Positions 1-11,500 are shown, counted from the first letter of the stretch. The stretch is DNA of 64,000 nucleotides from Terebella lapidaria (GCA_949152475.1 OX424556.1:57370451-57434450), one strand, 5' to 3'. The notes: generated from the letters alone by a model not told the origin. Made by a program: numbers and translations.

Positions 1-744
1 CCAGTCTGATCAGTTTTGAGATTTTTGTTTAAAAAGATTTCTCTTATATACTTTTGTGACGTGTGTAAGTTTTGTTGCCCTTGAATTGCTGGTCTTCATG
101 TGGTGGCCATTTTGAATTTTTGACGAGTCGCTGAAAACATTTTTTTTGGCCCCAAATCGCATTACTATCCATTTTGGGCCATTTCCAGGGGGAAAAGATT
201 TTTCAATCTTTGAAAAAAGTTTTGGACTCAGAACACTTGAAGATAGAGCTTAGAAATTGGCACTTTCAAATGGGAAGTCGTATACGGCGATTTGTGTGGT
301 GACCTTGAATTTGACCTTTGATGACCTCGAAAGGTCAAAACAGCCGTTTTGGGGGTAAAAAAATGCCCAAATTTGCCTCTACAGATGAAATGCTTGTAGT
401 TAGAACACTTGCACATACAGGTTAGGATTGTGTATAAGCTTGCAAGAAGTCATGTATTATTGCACATCTTTTGATGAATATGACATTAAATGACCATGAA
501 GACCAAATCTCAAAATCTTGCTTGTCCTGACATGTGTAAATTGGTCTCTTCAGACAAAATAGTTGTTGATAGAGCTTAATATGTTTGTATTATGAACATA
601 TAGAAAGTCAAATGCAGCATACCTTTTGTTGACATGGCAGTTCACAAAGATGACCTTGATTGGTAAATCCTAAGGTCATATATCACCTGCAATGCTTAAA
701 ACCACAATTGTCCGGTAACCTATCTTAGCCCTTGGGCTCCTCAT
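1..744 (+). mobile_element. Family A1 repeat, 3' part
   Basis: This is the 3' portion of a non-coding interspersed repeat seen again at 5442-6750, 8396-9915, 40765-42280 and (reversed) 54809-56332. Landmarks are the block around CATTACTATCCATTTTGGGC, repeated TGACCTTGA motifs, and the family terminus TTGTCCGGTAACCTATCTTA followed by GCCCTTGGGCT. It has no convincing coding potential. The short open frames in it are conserved only because the DNA is repeated. I read it as a non-autonomous element; the superfamily is not certain. Confidence 0.75.
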
Positions 745-897
745 TGATGCTCCTCATATCCCTGTGACATGTACAAGTTTTGTTGCCCTTGAATCAGCCC
801 GAAGTAGGACATTTTGGCCTAAACTTGGCCCATATAGGACTTTCCCATGTTAAATTATCTTGTGCTTTATAACATGTAATGGGACAGGTTATTGCTA
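745..897 (+). mobile_element. Family A2 repeat fragment
   Basis: A short piece matches the middle of the A2 subtype (compare 7130-7270): 'GTTGCCCTTGAATC', 'GGACTTTCCCATGTTAAAT' and 'TTTATAA..GGGACA'. It stops where the left inverted terminus of the DIRS-like element begins. Confidence 0.65.
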
Positions 898-932
898 ATT
901 TGTTATGCTAAGCGATACTTACCTCTGATTCT
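898..932 (+). repeat. Left inverted terminal repeat of DIRS-like element
   Basis: ATTTGTTATGCTAAGCGATA followed by CTTACCTCTGATTCT. Its reverse complement recurs at 5359-5389, differing by a 4-base indel (ACTT). Confidence 0.8.
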
Positions 933-1179
933 AGGGTGATTAATTAGCGAACCCTCATTCGTCAACCACACATGAAATATGGGTGAATAAAAGCTAAACG
1001 AAGGTAGCTGGTTCGTTTGGAACCTGTGCTGGTAAATGGTAGTTATCTGAGCAGTTCACCCTCCGTGTATGGTTACGTGATCGTCTCAGTCCATTGCAGC
1101 CTAGTTCACTTTTGTTTTTGGCGAGCTCGAGTCAACTACTCTTCACTCGACTTTGAATTTTTGTGGAATTTTCCCTACG

Positions 1180-1728
1180 ATGGATAAACAAGCTGCCAGG
1201 AACTGTTCCAAGTGTGGACATTTTCTAGTGCCACTGGATGTCAATCCACACGAGAGATGTTCTGCTTGCAGACCGTTCGTCTGTTCTGCCTCTCAACGTT
1301 GTCGCGTGTGTGAGGATTGGGACAACTCTAGGTTTGACAAGATTGAGCGTCGTAATGCGGACAGAGAAGAAGAAGAGGGCCGGTCGTCTGACAAGCGTTC
1401 TGTTGAGTCTTCTTCCTCTTCCAGGATGGATTCTCTTGATCTTCAAGTCGGAAATCTTCAGTCCTCGATCTCCAATATCAATGCTCTTGTCGCTGCTTTG
1501 GTGGGGAAGAATGCCGTTACTCCTTCTACGCCCACTCTTGACGAGAAGCCGGATCCGCTGATCTCCAAGGACGTTTTTCTGGGGGGTGTGGGCGGGGGGG
1601 TTAACGGGCCTACTGCCAGTCCTGTCAAGTCTACTGCATCTTGGGGTCTTACGCCTTTGGATTCGCTGTTTCCGGAGTCACCATATCAGCCCTTGGTAGC
1701 CAGTCTGTTGAGGGAAGGGGCCCCGTGA
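1180..1728 (+). CDS. DIRS Gag-like protein, N-terminal half
   Basis: The ATG at 1180 (MDKQAARNCSKCG...) opens a 182-residue frame; an upstream in-frame TTG is not needed. Residues ~8-50 contain cysteine pairs C-x2-C, C-x2-C and C-x2-C (CSKCGHF, RCSACR, CRVCEDW), then a D/E/R-rich stretch and a serine run. This layout is usual for the first ORF of animal DIRS elements, where Gag is thought to package element RNA. The frame stops at 1726-1728. Downstream Gag-like sequence continues in shifted frames to ~2977, so the gene is broken by frameshifts. It lies ~280 bp inside the left terminus. It is unlikely to be functional alone. Confidence 0.65.
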   Translation: MDKQAARNCSKCGHFLVPLDVNPHERCSACRPFVCSASQRCRVCEDWDNSRFDKIERRNADREEEEGRSSDKRSVESSSSSRMDSLDLQVGNLQSSISNINALVAALVGKNAVTPSTPTLDEKPDPLISKDVFLGGVGGGVNGPTASPVKSTASWGLTPLDSLFPESPYQPLVASLLREGAP

Positions 1729-1992
1729 GCCGTGCCAAGACTGGACCACCTGACTTTTGCACGGTTCAACTCCTTGACGGGCCTGTTGATGTCGTCCTGG
1801 TTGATCGACCATCTAACGACTCCACCAGCGTGGAGATCTTCAGATCAGCAGCAGAGCTGTCAGTCTACCAGCGGTTCTGTCCAGGCCGAGCTTTCTTCTC
1901 TACGGGTGGAGTGTTCAGTCGACCGTGTTATTGGCCAGCCGTTGCATCCCAGGGCTGATCTATCGACCCGCTGTCCATCTGCTGCTGCTAGC

Positions 1993-3606
1993 GGTGCCAG
2001 CCGCTCACTGCGCGAGTACCAGTGGAAGCTCACTGTGTGGTTATGCAGCACGATCACCCCACGCCACCTGCTCCCCACCGAGTTGATTTCAGCGGTGACC
2101 AGTTGTCTTCCGTGCGTTCGCGGGCTGGTGTTTCTGACAAGCCTCACATTCCGGCCATATGGACAGCGGTGATCTCGAGTCTGGGCGTCCATCTTCCAGC
2201 CGTGCAGACCGCTTCAGAGATTGGGTCTATGACCATAGACGGGATTACGATTTTGATCATTTCTATCGGGAAGAGGCAGAATGTTACTACCGTTACGGCC
2301 GTTCATCTAGGAATGCCTATTAGGACTACGGTGCCACTCGATCGTGATAGCGACCGTGACAAGAATTGTGACCGTCTTCATGATCGTGGGGACCGTCATC
2401 ATGGTTCCAGGGATTACCGTTCTGGTCGTGAGGACCGGCCATGCTCTGGCGACAGGGATTCTAGGTCGGGTTCTACGGATCGTTCCTCCAGTTGGATCAT
2501 GATTGCTCGGTGGAGGAGGCCGCCATTCTCTCGTCTCTTCCGGAGCCATCCCAGCCTGCGGAGCTGGTTCAGGAGTTTTCAGTCGAGGAGCCTCCTGTCA
2601 AGAAACTCCGTACTGCCAGCCCGGCCAGGTCTACGGACACTGCCGCTTCCAAGTCTGCTACCAAGTCTGACGAGACTTTTGCGCAGGTCAGGCATTGGGT
2701 ACAGGAGGCCTTTCCGGATCTCATAGAGAAGCCTCAAGCCAAGGAGCCCCACTTCTCCTCTCTCGGGGACAAGATCCTCTCCTCTCGTGATGCCCCGGAG
2801 CGTGATGTTCGTTTTCCTTGGGTCGTTCGTTCTCTGGTGGAGGACAAGATCTCTCCGCATGGCGGTAGTTCTCTCAGGACTGGCAAGTTCGTCACTCCAT
2901 TTCAAGGTCAGCTCAAGCACTACCAGACTGTTGGGTGGTCGTCCACCCTAGAGCATAGAGGCAGTGACGGTGAATGAGAACCTCTCACTCATCGCCCCTG
3001 GGCTCAAGGCCTCGGGTGTGTCGGCGACTATCTCGGATTCCGACCTCAAGAGTTGGGAGTCATATCCTCGCCGTGTTCAACTGGTGGCCAACTCGCTGGA
3101 CTGGTTGTCGGCTCTACTCAGCCTTCAGGTGGATCGCCTGGTCCCCAGCTCGGCCAGTTCGGATGTGGAGGTTGACCCGGAGGCTACGGTTTTGGTGCCT
3201 GTGGCGGACTTGGTTCGCATGAAGAGGACTCTGTCCTCCGTGAATAAGTGTGTTGGCCAGATCACTAAGGAGTCTCAAGTTGAGTGGTCCAACCCACAGA
3301 TCTGCAACCGCCTGTGGCGTTTTTGGGATCAACCTCATCTCGATTTGTTCGCCATGTTCCAGAACAATTGGCTTCCCTTGTACGGTTCTCTGTGTTCCCG
3401 GATCTGCAGGCCTGGGCAGTGGATGCTCTCACGATCGATTGGACCGGTCCGTGGGCGTACACCTTGACGTCGTTCTCCCTTCTACCAGTGGTCTTAAAGA
3501 AGATTCGGTCGACGCAGTGCCAGTGCATCCTGGTCGCCCCAAATTTGCCGTCCAAGCCGTGGTTTCCCAAGCTACTCTATCTTCTGGTGGACGATCCACG
3601 ACAAGT
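1993..3606 (+). repeat. Tandem duplication in DIRS-like element, copy 1 (1,614 bp)
   Basis: The segment starts at GGTGCCAGCCGCTCACTGCG and ends at GATCCACGACAAGT. It repeats at a fixed offset of 1,614 bp with only a few substitutions noticed, e.g. CTCGAG at 2173 against CTCCAG at 3787. It covers the Gag C-terminal part and the RNase H tail. Confidence 0.95.
2492..3604 (+). pseudogene. Gag C-terminal / RNase H C-terminal fusion, copy 1
   Basis: Overlapping frames at 2492-2977 (MDHDCSVEEAAILSSLPEPS..., FAQVRHWVQEAFPDL), 2964-3467 (MTVNENLSLIAPGLK..., SQVEWSNPQICNRLWRFW, HLDLFA) and 3284-3600 (PDLQAWAVDAL, ILVAPNLPSKPWFPKLL) read as one degraded coding region with at least two frame changes (~2970 and ~3375). 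The Gag-like part passes straight into the C-terminal RNase H segment that normally lies a reverse-transcriptase length further on, so the RT core has been deleted. Upstream, 1729-2491 holds frameshifted Gag sequence with an arginine/aspartate-rich stretch. Confidence 0.65.
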
Positions 3607-5218
3607 GGTGCCAGCCGCTCACTGCGCGAGTACCAGTGGAAGCTCACTGTGTGGTTATGCAGCACGATCACCCCACGCCACCTGCTCCCCACCGAGTTGA
3701 TTTCAGCGGTGACCAGTTGTCTTCCGTGCGTTCGCGGGCTGGTGTTTCTGACAAGCCTCACATTCCGGCCATATGGACAGCGGTGATCTCCAGTCTGGGC
3801 GTCCATCTTCCAGCCGTGCAGACCGCTTCAGAGATTGGGTCTATGACCATAGACGGGATTACGATTTTGATCATTTCTATCGGGAAGAGGCAGAATGTTA
3901 CTACCGTTACGGCCGTTCATCTAGGAATGCCTATTAGGACTACGGTGCCACTCGATCGTGATAGCGACCGTGACAAGAATTGTGACCGTCTTCATGATCG
4001 TGGGGACCGTCATCATGGTTCCAGGGATTACCGTTCTGGTCGTGAGGACCGGCCATGCTCTGGCGACAGGGATTCTAGGTCGGGTTCTACGGATCGTTCC
4101 TCCAGTTGGATCATGATTGCTCGGTGGAGGAGGCCGCCATTCTCTCGTCTCTTCCGGAGCCATCCCAGCCTGCGGAGCTGGTTCAGGAGTTTTCAGTCGA
4201 GGAGCCTCCTGTCAAGAAACTCCGTACTGCCAGCCCGGCCAGGTCTACGGACACTGCCGCTTCCAAGTCTGCTACCAAGTCTGACGAGACTTTTGCGCAG
4301 GTCAGGCATTGGGTACAGGAGGCCTTTCCGGATCTCATAGAGAAGCCTCAAGCCAAGGAGCCCCACTTCTCCTCTCTCGGGGACAAGATCCTCTCCTCTC
4401 GTGATGCCCCGGAGCGTGATGTTCGTTTTCCTTGGGTCGTTCGTTCTCTGGTGGAGGACAAGATCTCTCCGCATGGCGGTAGTTCTCTCAGGACTGGCAA
4501 GTTCGTCACTCCATTTCAAGGTCAGCTCAAGCACTACCAGACTGTTGGGTGGTCGTCCACCCTAGAGCATAGAGGCAGTGACGGTGAATGAGAACCTCTC
4601 ACTCATCGCCCCTGGGCTCAAGGCCTCGGGTGTGTCGGCGACTATCTCGGATTCCGACCTCAAGAGTTGGGAGTCATATCCTCGCCGTGTTCAACTGGTG
4701 GCCAACTCGCTGGACTGGTTGTCGGCTCTACTCAGCCTTCAGGTGGATCGCCTGGTCCCCAGCTCGGCCAGTTCGGATGTGGAGGTTGACCCGGAGGCTA
4801 CGGTTTTGGTGCCTGTGGCGGACTTGGTTCGCATGAAGAGGACTCTGTCCTCCGTGAATAAGTGTGTTGGCCAGATCACTAAGGAGTCTCAAGTTGAGTG
4901 GTCCAACCCACAGATCTGCAACCGCCTGTGGCGTTTTTGGGATCAACCTCATCTCGATTTGTTCGCCATGTTCCAGAACAATTGGCTTCCCTTGTACGGT
5001 TCTCTGTGTTCCCGGATCTGCAGGCCTGGGCAGTGGATGCTCTCACGATCGATTGGACCGGTCTGTGGGCGTACACCTTGACGTCGTTCTCCCTTCTACC
5101 AGTGGTCTTAAAGAAGATTCGGTCGACGCAGTGCCAGTGCATCCTGGTCGCCCCAAATTTGCCGTCAAAGCCGTGGTTTCCCAAGCTACTCTATCTTCTG
5201 GTGGACGATCCACGACAA
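3607..5218 (+). repeat. Tandem duplication in DIRS-like element, copy 2
   Basis: Second copy of the 1,614-bp unit. It ends at ...CCACGACAA, after which unique element sequence (CTTACTCACATTCC) continues to the right terminus. The near-identity points to a very recent duplication or an assembly effect. Confidence 0.95.
4106..5218 (+). pseudogene. Gag C-terminal / RNase H C-terminal fusion, copy 2
   Basis: This is the same degraded fusion as at 2492-3604, carried by the second tandem unit with the same frame breaks. Because both copies share the breaks, the duplication happened after the gene had decayed. Confidence 0.65.
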
Positions 5219-5358
5219 CTTACTCACATTCCATGTCTTCTTCGTCAGAGTAATTATTCTCACTGGTATTTATGCATGTTTTTCATCTTTACAGAGGATG
5301 ATCTTGCGCGGGCATACTTGCGCTCTGAGGGAACCCACGGCCAATTGGCCATTCCCCA

Positions 5359-5389
5359 GAATCAGAGGTATCGCTTAGCATAACAAATC
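5359..5389 (-). repeat. Right inverted terminal repeat of DIRS-like element
   Basis: AGAATCAGAGGTATCGCTTA plus GCATAACAAAT, the inverse of 898-932. It is followed at 5390-5441 by an extension (GCATACTTACCTCTGATGTC) that repeats the left-terminus motif in direct orientation. A terminal extension of this kind is known for DIRS elements. Confidence 0.75.
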
Positions 5390-5441
5390 AAGAGTTTTAA
5401 AATCAATTTTTATTCTATGCATACTTACCTCTGATGTCAGA

Positions 5442-6750
5442 TGATAACCTATTGGCATGGCATTGCGTCCGTCCGTCCGGCGTTAACATTTTTATCTTTA
5501 AAGTTAACGATCGAATCTTTCTGAAATTTTGCACAAAAATGCCCAAAAATATTTTGAGAAGGAGGTATTTTTTTGTTTTTTGATTTTCGCATTTTTTTCA
5601 AAATGGCGGCCGTTTTTGTCGAAAAACGCTCTATTTTGGACTTTGACGGCCATTTTCTCAAAAACTGTCTGATCAGTTTTGAGTTTTTGGTTTCAAAAGA
5701 CTCCCCTCATATACCTCTGTGATATGTATAAGTTTGGCTGCCCTAAATTCGCCGGTTTTCGTGTGGCGGCCATTTTTTCGCTCCAAATCGCATTACTATC
5801 CATTTTGGGCCATTTCTAGGCAAAAAAAATTTTCACTCTTTGAAAAGAATTTTGGACTTAGAAAATTTTCGGCACTTTTTTCCTTCATAATGGGAGCTGT
5901 CTGGACTGTACTCATAGAACGCTTGAAGCTTAGAAATGCTTGAGCTTAGAAATTGGCACTTTCAAATGGGAAGTCATATATGGCGACTTGTGTGGTGACC
6001 TTGAATTTGACCTTGGATGACCTTGAAAGGTCAAAACAGCCATTTTTGGGTAGAAAAATGCTCAAATTTGCACCTGGTCTGTATTTTCTCAAAAACTGTC
6101 TGATCAGTTTTGAGATTTTTGCTTAAAAAGATTCCTCTTATATACCTCTGTGACGTGTATAAGTTTGGTTGCCCTAAATTTGCCGGTTTCCGTGTGGCGG
6201 CCATTTTGAGTTTTTGACGTCGGCGAAAAAAAAATTTTTCGCTCCAAATCGCATTACTATCCATTTTGGGCCATTTCTACGCAAAAAAAAATTTTCACTC
6301 TTTCAAAAGAACTCTTTGACCTTCCATGACCTTGAAAGGTCAAAACAGCCATTTTGGGGTCAAAAAATGCCCAGATTTGCCTCTATAGATGAAACGCTTG
6401 CAGATAGAGCTCATGTTTGCATTATGAACATATAGGAAGACATATATGGCACAACTAATGATGACCTTGAACTTGACGTCAGATGACCTTGAGTGCCAAA
6501 TGTCTGACTTGGAATGTGTAAATTGACCTGAGCGGCCTAAACGATTCCACCCAACATATAGAATATCAAATGCCGCACACGTACATGTAATGGTAACATC
6601 GAAGTTCATACAGATGACCTTGATTGGTAAATCCCAAGGTCATATGTTTACACTGTGAACCTTGATTGGTAAAAGGTCTGTTACCTGCCAATGCTGCCAT
6701 GGCCAAACCAAAATTGTCCGGTAACCTATCTTAGCCTTTGGGCTAATTTT
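5442..6750 (+). mobile_element. Family A1 repeat, nearly complete
   Basis: It starts inside the family 5' hairpin (GATAACCTATTGGCATGGC), with the first ~23 bases missing beside the DIRS element. It ends at TTGTCCGGTAACCTATCTTA + GCCTTTGGGCTAATTTT. It includes two copies of the ~370-bp block beginning TTCTCAAAAACTGTCTGATC. Non-coding. Confidence 0.75.
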
Positions 6751-6835
6751 TAGGTTACCGGACCTAAGGTCCGATAACCTATTGGCATGGCGTTGCGTCC
6801 GTCGTCCGTCGACGTCGTCCACATTTTTATCTTTT
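6751..6835 (+). mobile_element. Outer family A2 element, 5' piece
   Basis: It begins with the terminal hairpin (TAGGTTACCGGACC / GGTCCGATAACCTA), runs through a GTC/GTCC-rich tract and stops at ACATTTTTATCTTTTT, where another A element starts. The expected continuation (GTTTATAGGTGAATTTTTC) appears at 9916, so 3.1 kb of younger elements sits in between. Confidence 0.75.
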
Positions 6836-8395
6836 TAGGTTACCGGACCTATGGTCCGATAACCTATTGGCATGGCGTTGCGTCCGTCGTCTGTCGTCCG
6901 TCCTCCGTCGTCGTCGTCGTCGTCCACATTTTTATCTTTTTTGTTTTACGGGCGAATTCTTCTGAAATTTTGCACAAAAATACTTAAAAATAATTCAGGA
7001 AGGAGGTATTTTTTAGTTTTTTGATTTTCGCATTTTTTCAAAATGGCGGCCGTTTTCGACGAAAAATGCCTGATTTTGGACTTTGGTGGCCATTTTCTCA
7101 AAATTTGTTCAGTAACTTTTTTTCTTTTTGATACATAACACTCCTCATATGTACCCCTATGATGTCTATAAATTTCGTTGCGCTTGAATCGCTTGAAGTG
7201 GGCCATTTTGGCCCAAACTCGGCCCAGATGGGACTTTCCCATGTTAAATTCTCCTATCCTTTATAATGGGACACATTATGCCTAATATCTCACTTAATAT
7301 TGAGATTAGAGACTAGGAATCAATTGTGGACATATAGGAAATGATATATGCTGAATATCCTCGTGACCTTGAATTTGACCTCTGACCTCAATTCAAGGTC
7401 AGAGCTTAAAATGGCTGATATCTCGCTTATTATCGACTCTACAGCTTAGCAATCAATTGTGGACATATAGGAAATGATATATGCTGAATATTCTGATGAC
7501 CTTGAATTTGACCTTTGACCCCATTTTCAAGGTCATAGGACAAAATTGCTAATATCTCGCTTGTTATCGACTTTACAGCTTAGGAATCAGTTATGAACAT
7601 ATAGGAAATGATATATGCAGATTATTGTCATGACCTTGAAGTTGACCTTTGACCTCATTTTCAAGGTCACAGGACAAAATGGCTAATATCTCACTTATTA
7701 TCGACTCTACAGCTTAGGAATCAATTGTGGACATATAGGAAATAATATATGCTGAATATTCTCGTGACCTTGAATTTGACCTTCGAACTCATTTTCAAGG
7801 TCACAGGACAAAATGGCTAATATCTCGCTTGTTATCGACTTTACAGCTTAGCAATCAATTATGAACATATAGGAAATGATATATGCAGATTATTGTCATG
7901 ACCTTGAATTTGACCTTTGACCTCATTTTCAAGGTCACAGGACAAAATGGCTAATATCTCACTTATTATCGATTTTACAGCTTAGAAATCAATTGTGGAC
8001 ATATAGGAAATGATATATGCTGAATATTCTCGTGACCTTGAATTTGACCTCTGACCTCATTTTCAAGGTCCAAGGACAAACTGGCTCATATCTAGCTCCT
8101 CTATTGACTGTATGGCTTGGGAATCAATTGTGGACATGATATACAAAATGATATACATTGAATATTTTGATCATCTTGAATTTGACCTTTGCCCCTTCAT
8201 TTTCAAGGCCACAGCACAAAATTGCTAATATCTCTCTGATTATTGAATTGACAGCTTAGCAATCAACTGTGGACATGATATATGCTTAATGTTATGCTGA
8301 ATATTCTCTTGACCTTGAATTCAACCAGTGACCTGGCTAACATCTAAAATATTAAACATTGTCCGGTAACCAATCTTCGGCCCTTGGCCTAATTT
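6836..8395 (+). mobile_element. Family A2 element nested in the outer A2
   Basis: A complete copy: 5' hairpin, GTC microsatellite, ATGGCGGCC block, a ~134-bp tandem array from about 7250 to 8330, and a 3' terminus (GTCCGGTAACCAATCTTCGG). The array units start GACCTTGAATTTGACCT and are spaced at 7364, 7498, 7632, 7766, 7900 and 8034. Confidence 0.75.
7250..8330 (+). repeat. 134-bp tandem array inside family A2
   Basis: About eight units with exactly 134-bp spacing over the best six. Each carries TGACCTTGA, usually TTTGACCT, TCAAGGTCA and ATAGGAAATGATATATGC. The same array recurs at 10250-11200, 42870-43900 and 47160-48540. Confidence 0.9.
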
Positions 8396-9915
8396 TAGGT
8401 TACCGGACCTTTGGTCCGATAACCTATTGGCATGGCGTTGCGTCCGTCGTCCGTCCGTCCGTCCGTCTAGCCGTCCGTCCGTCCGTCCGTCTAGCCGTCC
8501 GTCCGTCCGGCGTTAACATTTTTATCTTTAAAGTTAACGATCGAATCTTTCTGAAATTTTGCACAAAAATGCCTAAAAATATTTTGAGAAGGAGGTATTT
8601 TTTTGTTTTTTGATTTTCGCATTTTTTTTCAAAATGGTGGCCGTTTTTGTCGAAAAACGCTCAATTTTGGACTTTGACGGCCATTTTCTCAAAAACTGTC
8701 TGATCAGTTTTGAGTTTTTGGTTTCAAAAGATTCCCCTCATATACCTCTGTGATATGTATAAGTTTGGTTGCCCTAAATTCGCCGGTTTCCGTGTGGCGG
8801 CCATTTTGAATTTTTGGCGGGTCGGCAAAAAAAATTTTTTTCGCCCCAAATCGCATTACTATCCATTTTGGGCCATTTCTAGGGCAAAAAAAAATTTTCA
8901 CCCTTTCAAAAAAATTTTGGACTTAGAAAATTTTCGGCACTTTTTTCCTTCATAATGGGAGCTGTCCGGACTGTACTCATAGAACGCTTGAAGATAGAGC
9001 TTAGAAATTGGCACTTTCAAATGGGAAGTCATATATGGCGACTTGTGTGGTGACCTTGAATTTGACCTTGAAAGGTCAAAACAGCCATTTTTGGGTCGAA
9101 AAACGCTCAAATTTGCACCTGGTCTGTATTTTCTCAAAAAGTGTCTGATCAGTTTTGAGATTTTTGCTTAAAAAGATTCCTCTTATATACCTCTGTGACG
9201 TGTATAAGTTTTGTTGCCCTTGAATTGCCGATCTTTGTGTGGCGGCCATTTTTAATTTTTGACGAGTCGGCGAAAAAAATTTTTTTCGTCCCAAATCGCA
9301 TTACTATCCATTTTGGGTCATTTCTAGGCAAAAAAAAATTTTCACCCTTTGAAAAAAATTTTGGACTTAGAAAATTTTTGGCACTTTTTTCCTTCATAAT
9401 GGGAGCTGTCAGGACTGTACTCATAGAACGCTTGAAGATAGAGCTTAGAAATTAGCACTTTCAAATGGGAAGTCATATATGGCGACTTGTGTGGTGACCT
9501 TGAATTTGACCTTGGATGACCTTGAAAGGTCAAAACAGCCATTTTGGGGTCAAAAAATGCCCAGATTTGCCTCTATAGATGAAATGCTTGCAGATAGAGC
9601 TTATGTTTGCATTATGCACATATAGGAAGACATATATGGCACAACTAATTTTGACCTTGAACTTGCCGTCAGATGACCTTGAGTGCCAAATCTGACTCGG
9701 AATGTGTAAATTGACTTGAGCGGCCTAAACGATTCCACCCAGATATATCTTTGTATTATCGAAGTTCACACAGATGATCTTGATTGGTGAATCTCAAGGT
9801 CATATGTTCACACTGCGAACCTTGATTGGTAAATCTCATGGTCTGCTACCTGCCAATGCTGCCATGGCCAAACCAAAATTGTCCGGTAACCTATCTTAGC
9901 CTTTGGGCTAATTTT
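8396..9915 (+). mobile_element. Family A1 element, full length
   Basis: It starts TAGGTTACCGGACCTTTGGT, followed by a (GTCC)n-type tract, two related ~400-bp blocks and the 3' terminus (TTGTCCGGTAACCTATCTTA). It sits immediately after the nested A2 element inside the same T-rich site of the outer A2. Confidence 0.75.
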
Positions 9916-11250
9916 TGTTTATAGGTGAATTTTTCTGAAATTTTGCACAAAAATACTTTAAAATAATTCAAGAAGGAGGTATTTTTTATTTTTTTTATTT
10001 TCGCATTTTTTTCAAAATGGCGGCCGTTTTCGACGAAAAATGCCTGATTTTGGGCTTTGGCGGCCATTTTCTCAAAATCTGTTCAGTAACTTTTTTTCTT
10101 TTTGATAAATAACACTCCTCATATGTACTCCTATGATGTCTATGAATTTCGTTGCGCTTGAATCGCTCGAAGTGGGCCATTTTGGCCCAAACTCGGCTCA
10201 AATGGGACTTTCCCATGTTAAATTCTCCTATGCTTTATAATGGGACACATTATGCCTAATATCTCACTTGATATTGAGATTAGAGACTAGAAATCAATTG
10301 TGGACTTATAGGAAATGATATATGCTGAATATTCTCGTGACCTTGAATTTGACCTCTGACCTCACTTTCAAGGTCAGAGCACAAAATGGCTTATATCTCG
10401 CTTATTATCGACTCTACAGCTTAGGAATCAATTGTGGACATATAAGAAATAATATATTCTGAATATTCTCGTGACCTTGAATTTGACCTCTGACCTCAGT
10501 TTCAAGGTCAGAGCACAAAATGGCTTATATCTCGCTTATTATCGACTCTACAGCTTAGGAATCAATTGTGGACATATAGGAAATGATATATGCTGAATAT
10601 TCTGATGACCTTGAATTTGACCTTCGACCTCATTTTCAAGGTCACAGGACAAAATGGCTAATATCTCGCTTGTTATCGACTTCACAGCTTAGCAATCAAT
10701 TATGAACATATAGGAAATGATATATGCAGATTATTATCATGACCTTGAATTTGACCTTTGACCTCATTTTCAAGGTCACAGGACAAAATGGCTAATATCT
10801 CACTTGTTATCGATTTTACAGCCTAGGAATCAATTGTGGACATATAGGAAATGATATATGCTGAATATTCTCGTGACCTTGAATTTGACCTCTGACCTCA
10901 TTTCCAAGGTCCAAGGACAAACTGGCTCATATCTTGCTCCTCTATTGACTGTATGGCTTGGGAATCAATTGTGGACATGATATGCATGATATAGAAAATT
11001 ATATACACTGAATATTTTGATGACCTTGAATTTGACCTTTGCCCCTTCATTTTCAAGGCTACAGCATAAAATTGCTAATATCTCACTGATTATTGAACTT
11101 ACAGCTTAGCAATCAACTGTGGACATGATATATACTTAATGTTATATATGCTGAATATTCTCTTGACCTTGAATTCAACCAGTGACCTGGCTAACACCTA
11201 AAATATTAAATATTGTCCGGTAACCTATCTTTGGCCCTTGACCTAATTTT
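9916..11250 (+). mobile_element. Outer family A2 element, main body
   Basis: This continues the piece at 6751-6835: GTTTATAGGTGAATTTTTCTG, an ATGGCGGCC block, a 134-bp array, and the terminus near 11215-11245 (GTCCGGTAACCTATCTTTGG). Confidence 0.7.
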
Positions 11251-11264
11251 TTTTCACAAGATAC

Positions 11265-11500
11265 TTCTCTCAGTAGGCAAGTTCAGGAGCAATAAAAGTG
11301 AACTAGGTGGCAATAGACTGAGACGATCACGTTACCACACACGGAGGGTGAACTGCTCAGGTAACTACCATTTACCAGCACAGGGTCCAAACGGACCAGC
11401 TAACTTCGTTAACTTTTATTCACCCATATTTCGTGTGTGGTTGACGAATGAAGATTCGCTAATTAATCACAACAGAATCAGAGGTAAGTATGCATGCCGG
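11265..11500 (-). mobile_element. Inverted fragment of the DIRS-like terminal region
   Basis: The reverse complement matches 905-1130 of the DIRS-like element (terminal AGAATCAGAGGTAAGTATGC; GGAGGGTGAACTGCTCAGGT; GAGACGATCACGTTACC) with roughly 10% divergence. It lacks coding sequence. It may be a solo end or the remnant of a second insertion. Confidence 0.75.

Larger units (their letters stand above)
898..5389 (+). mobile_element. DIRS-like retroelement, internally deleted and duplicated
   Basis: A 4.5-kb element is bounded by inverted termini at 898-932 and 5359-5389. It carries a Gag-like ORF with paired cysteines (1180-1728), a basic/acidic Gag C-terminal part, and then directly the C-terminal end of a DIRS RNase H domain (motifs HLDLFA, DLQAWAVDAL, PWFPKLLYLLVD). 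The reverse transcriptase core and the tyrosine recombinase and methyltransferase ORFs expected of DIRS elements are missing, so it is a non-autonomous deletion derivative. A 1,614-bp internal segment is present twice in tandem. The DIRS assignment rests on recalled family motifs. Naming a clade would need a search. Confidence 0.75.
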
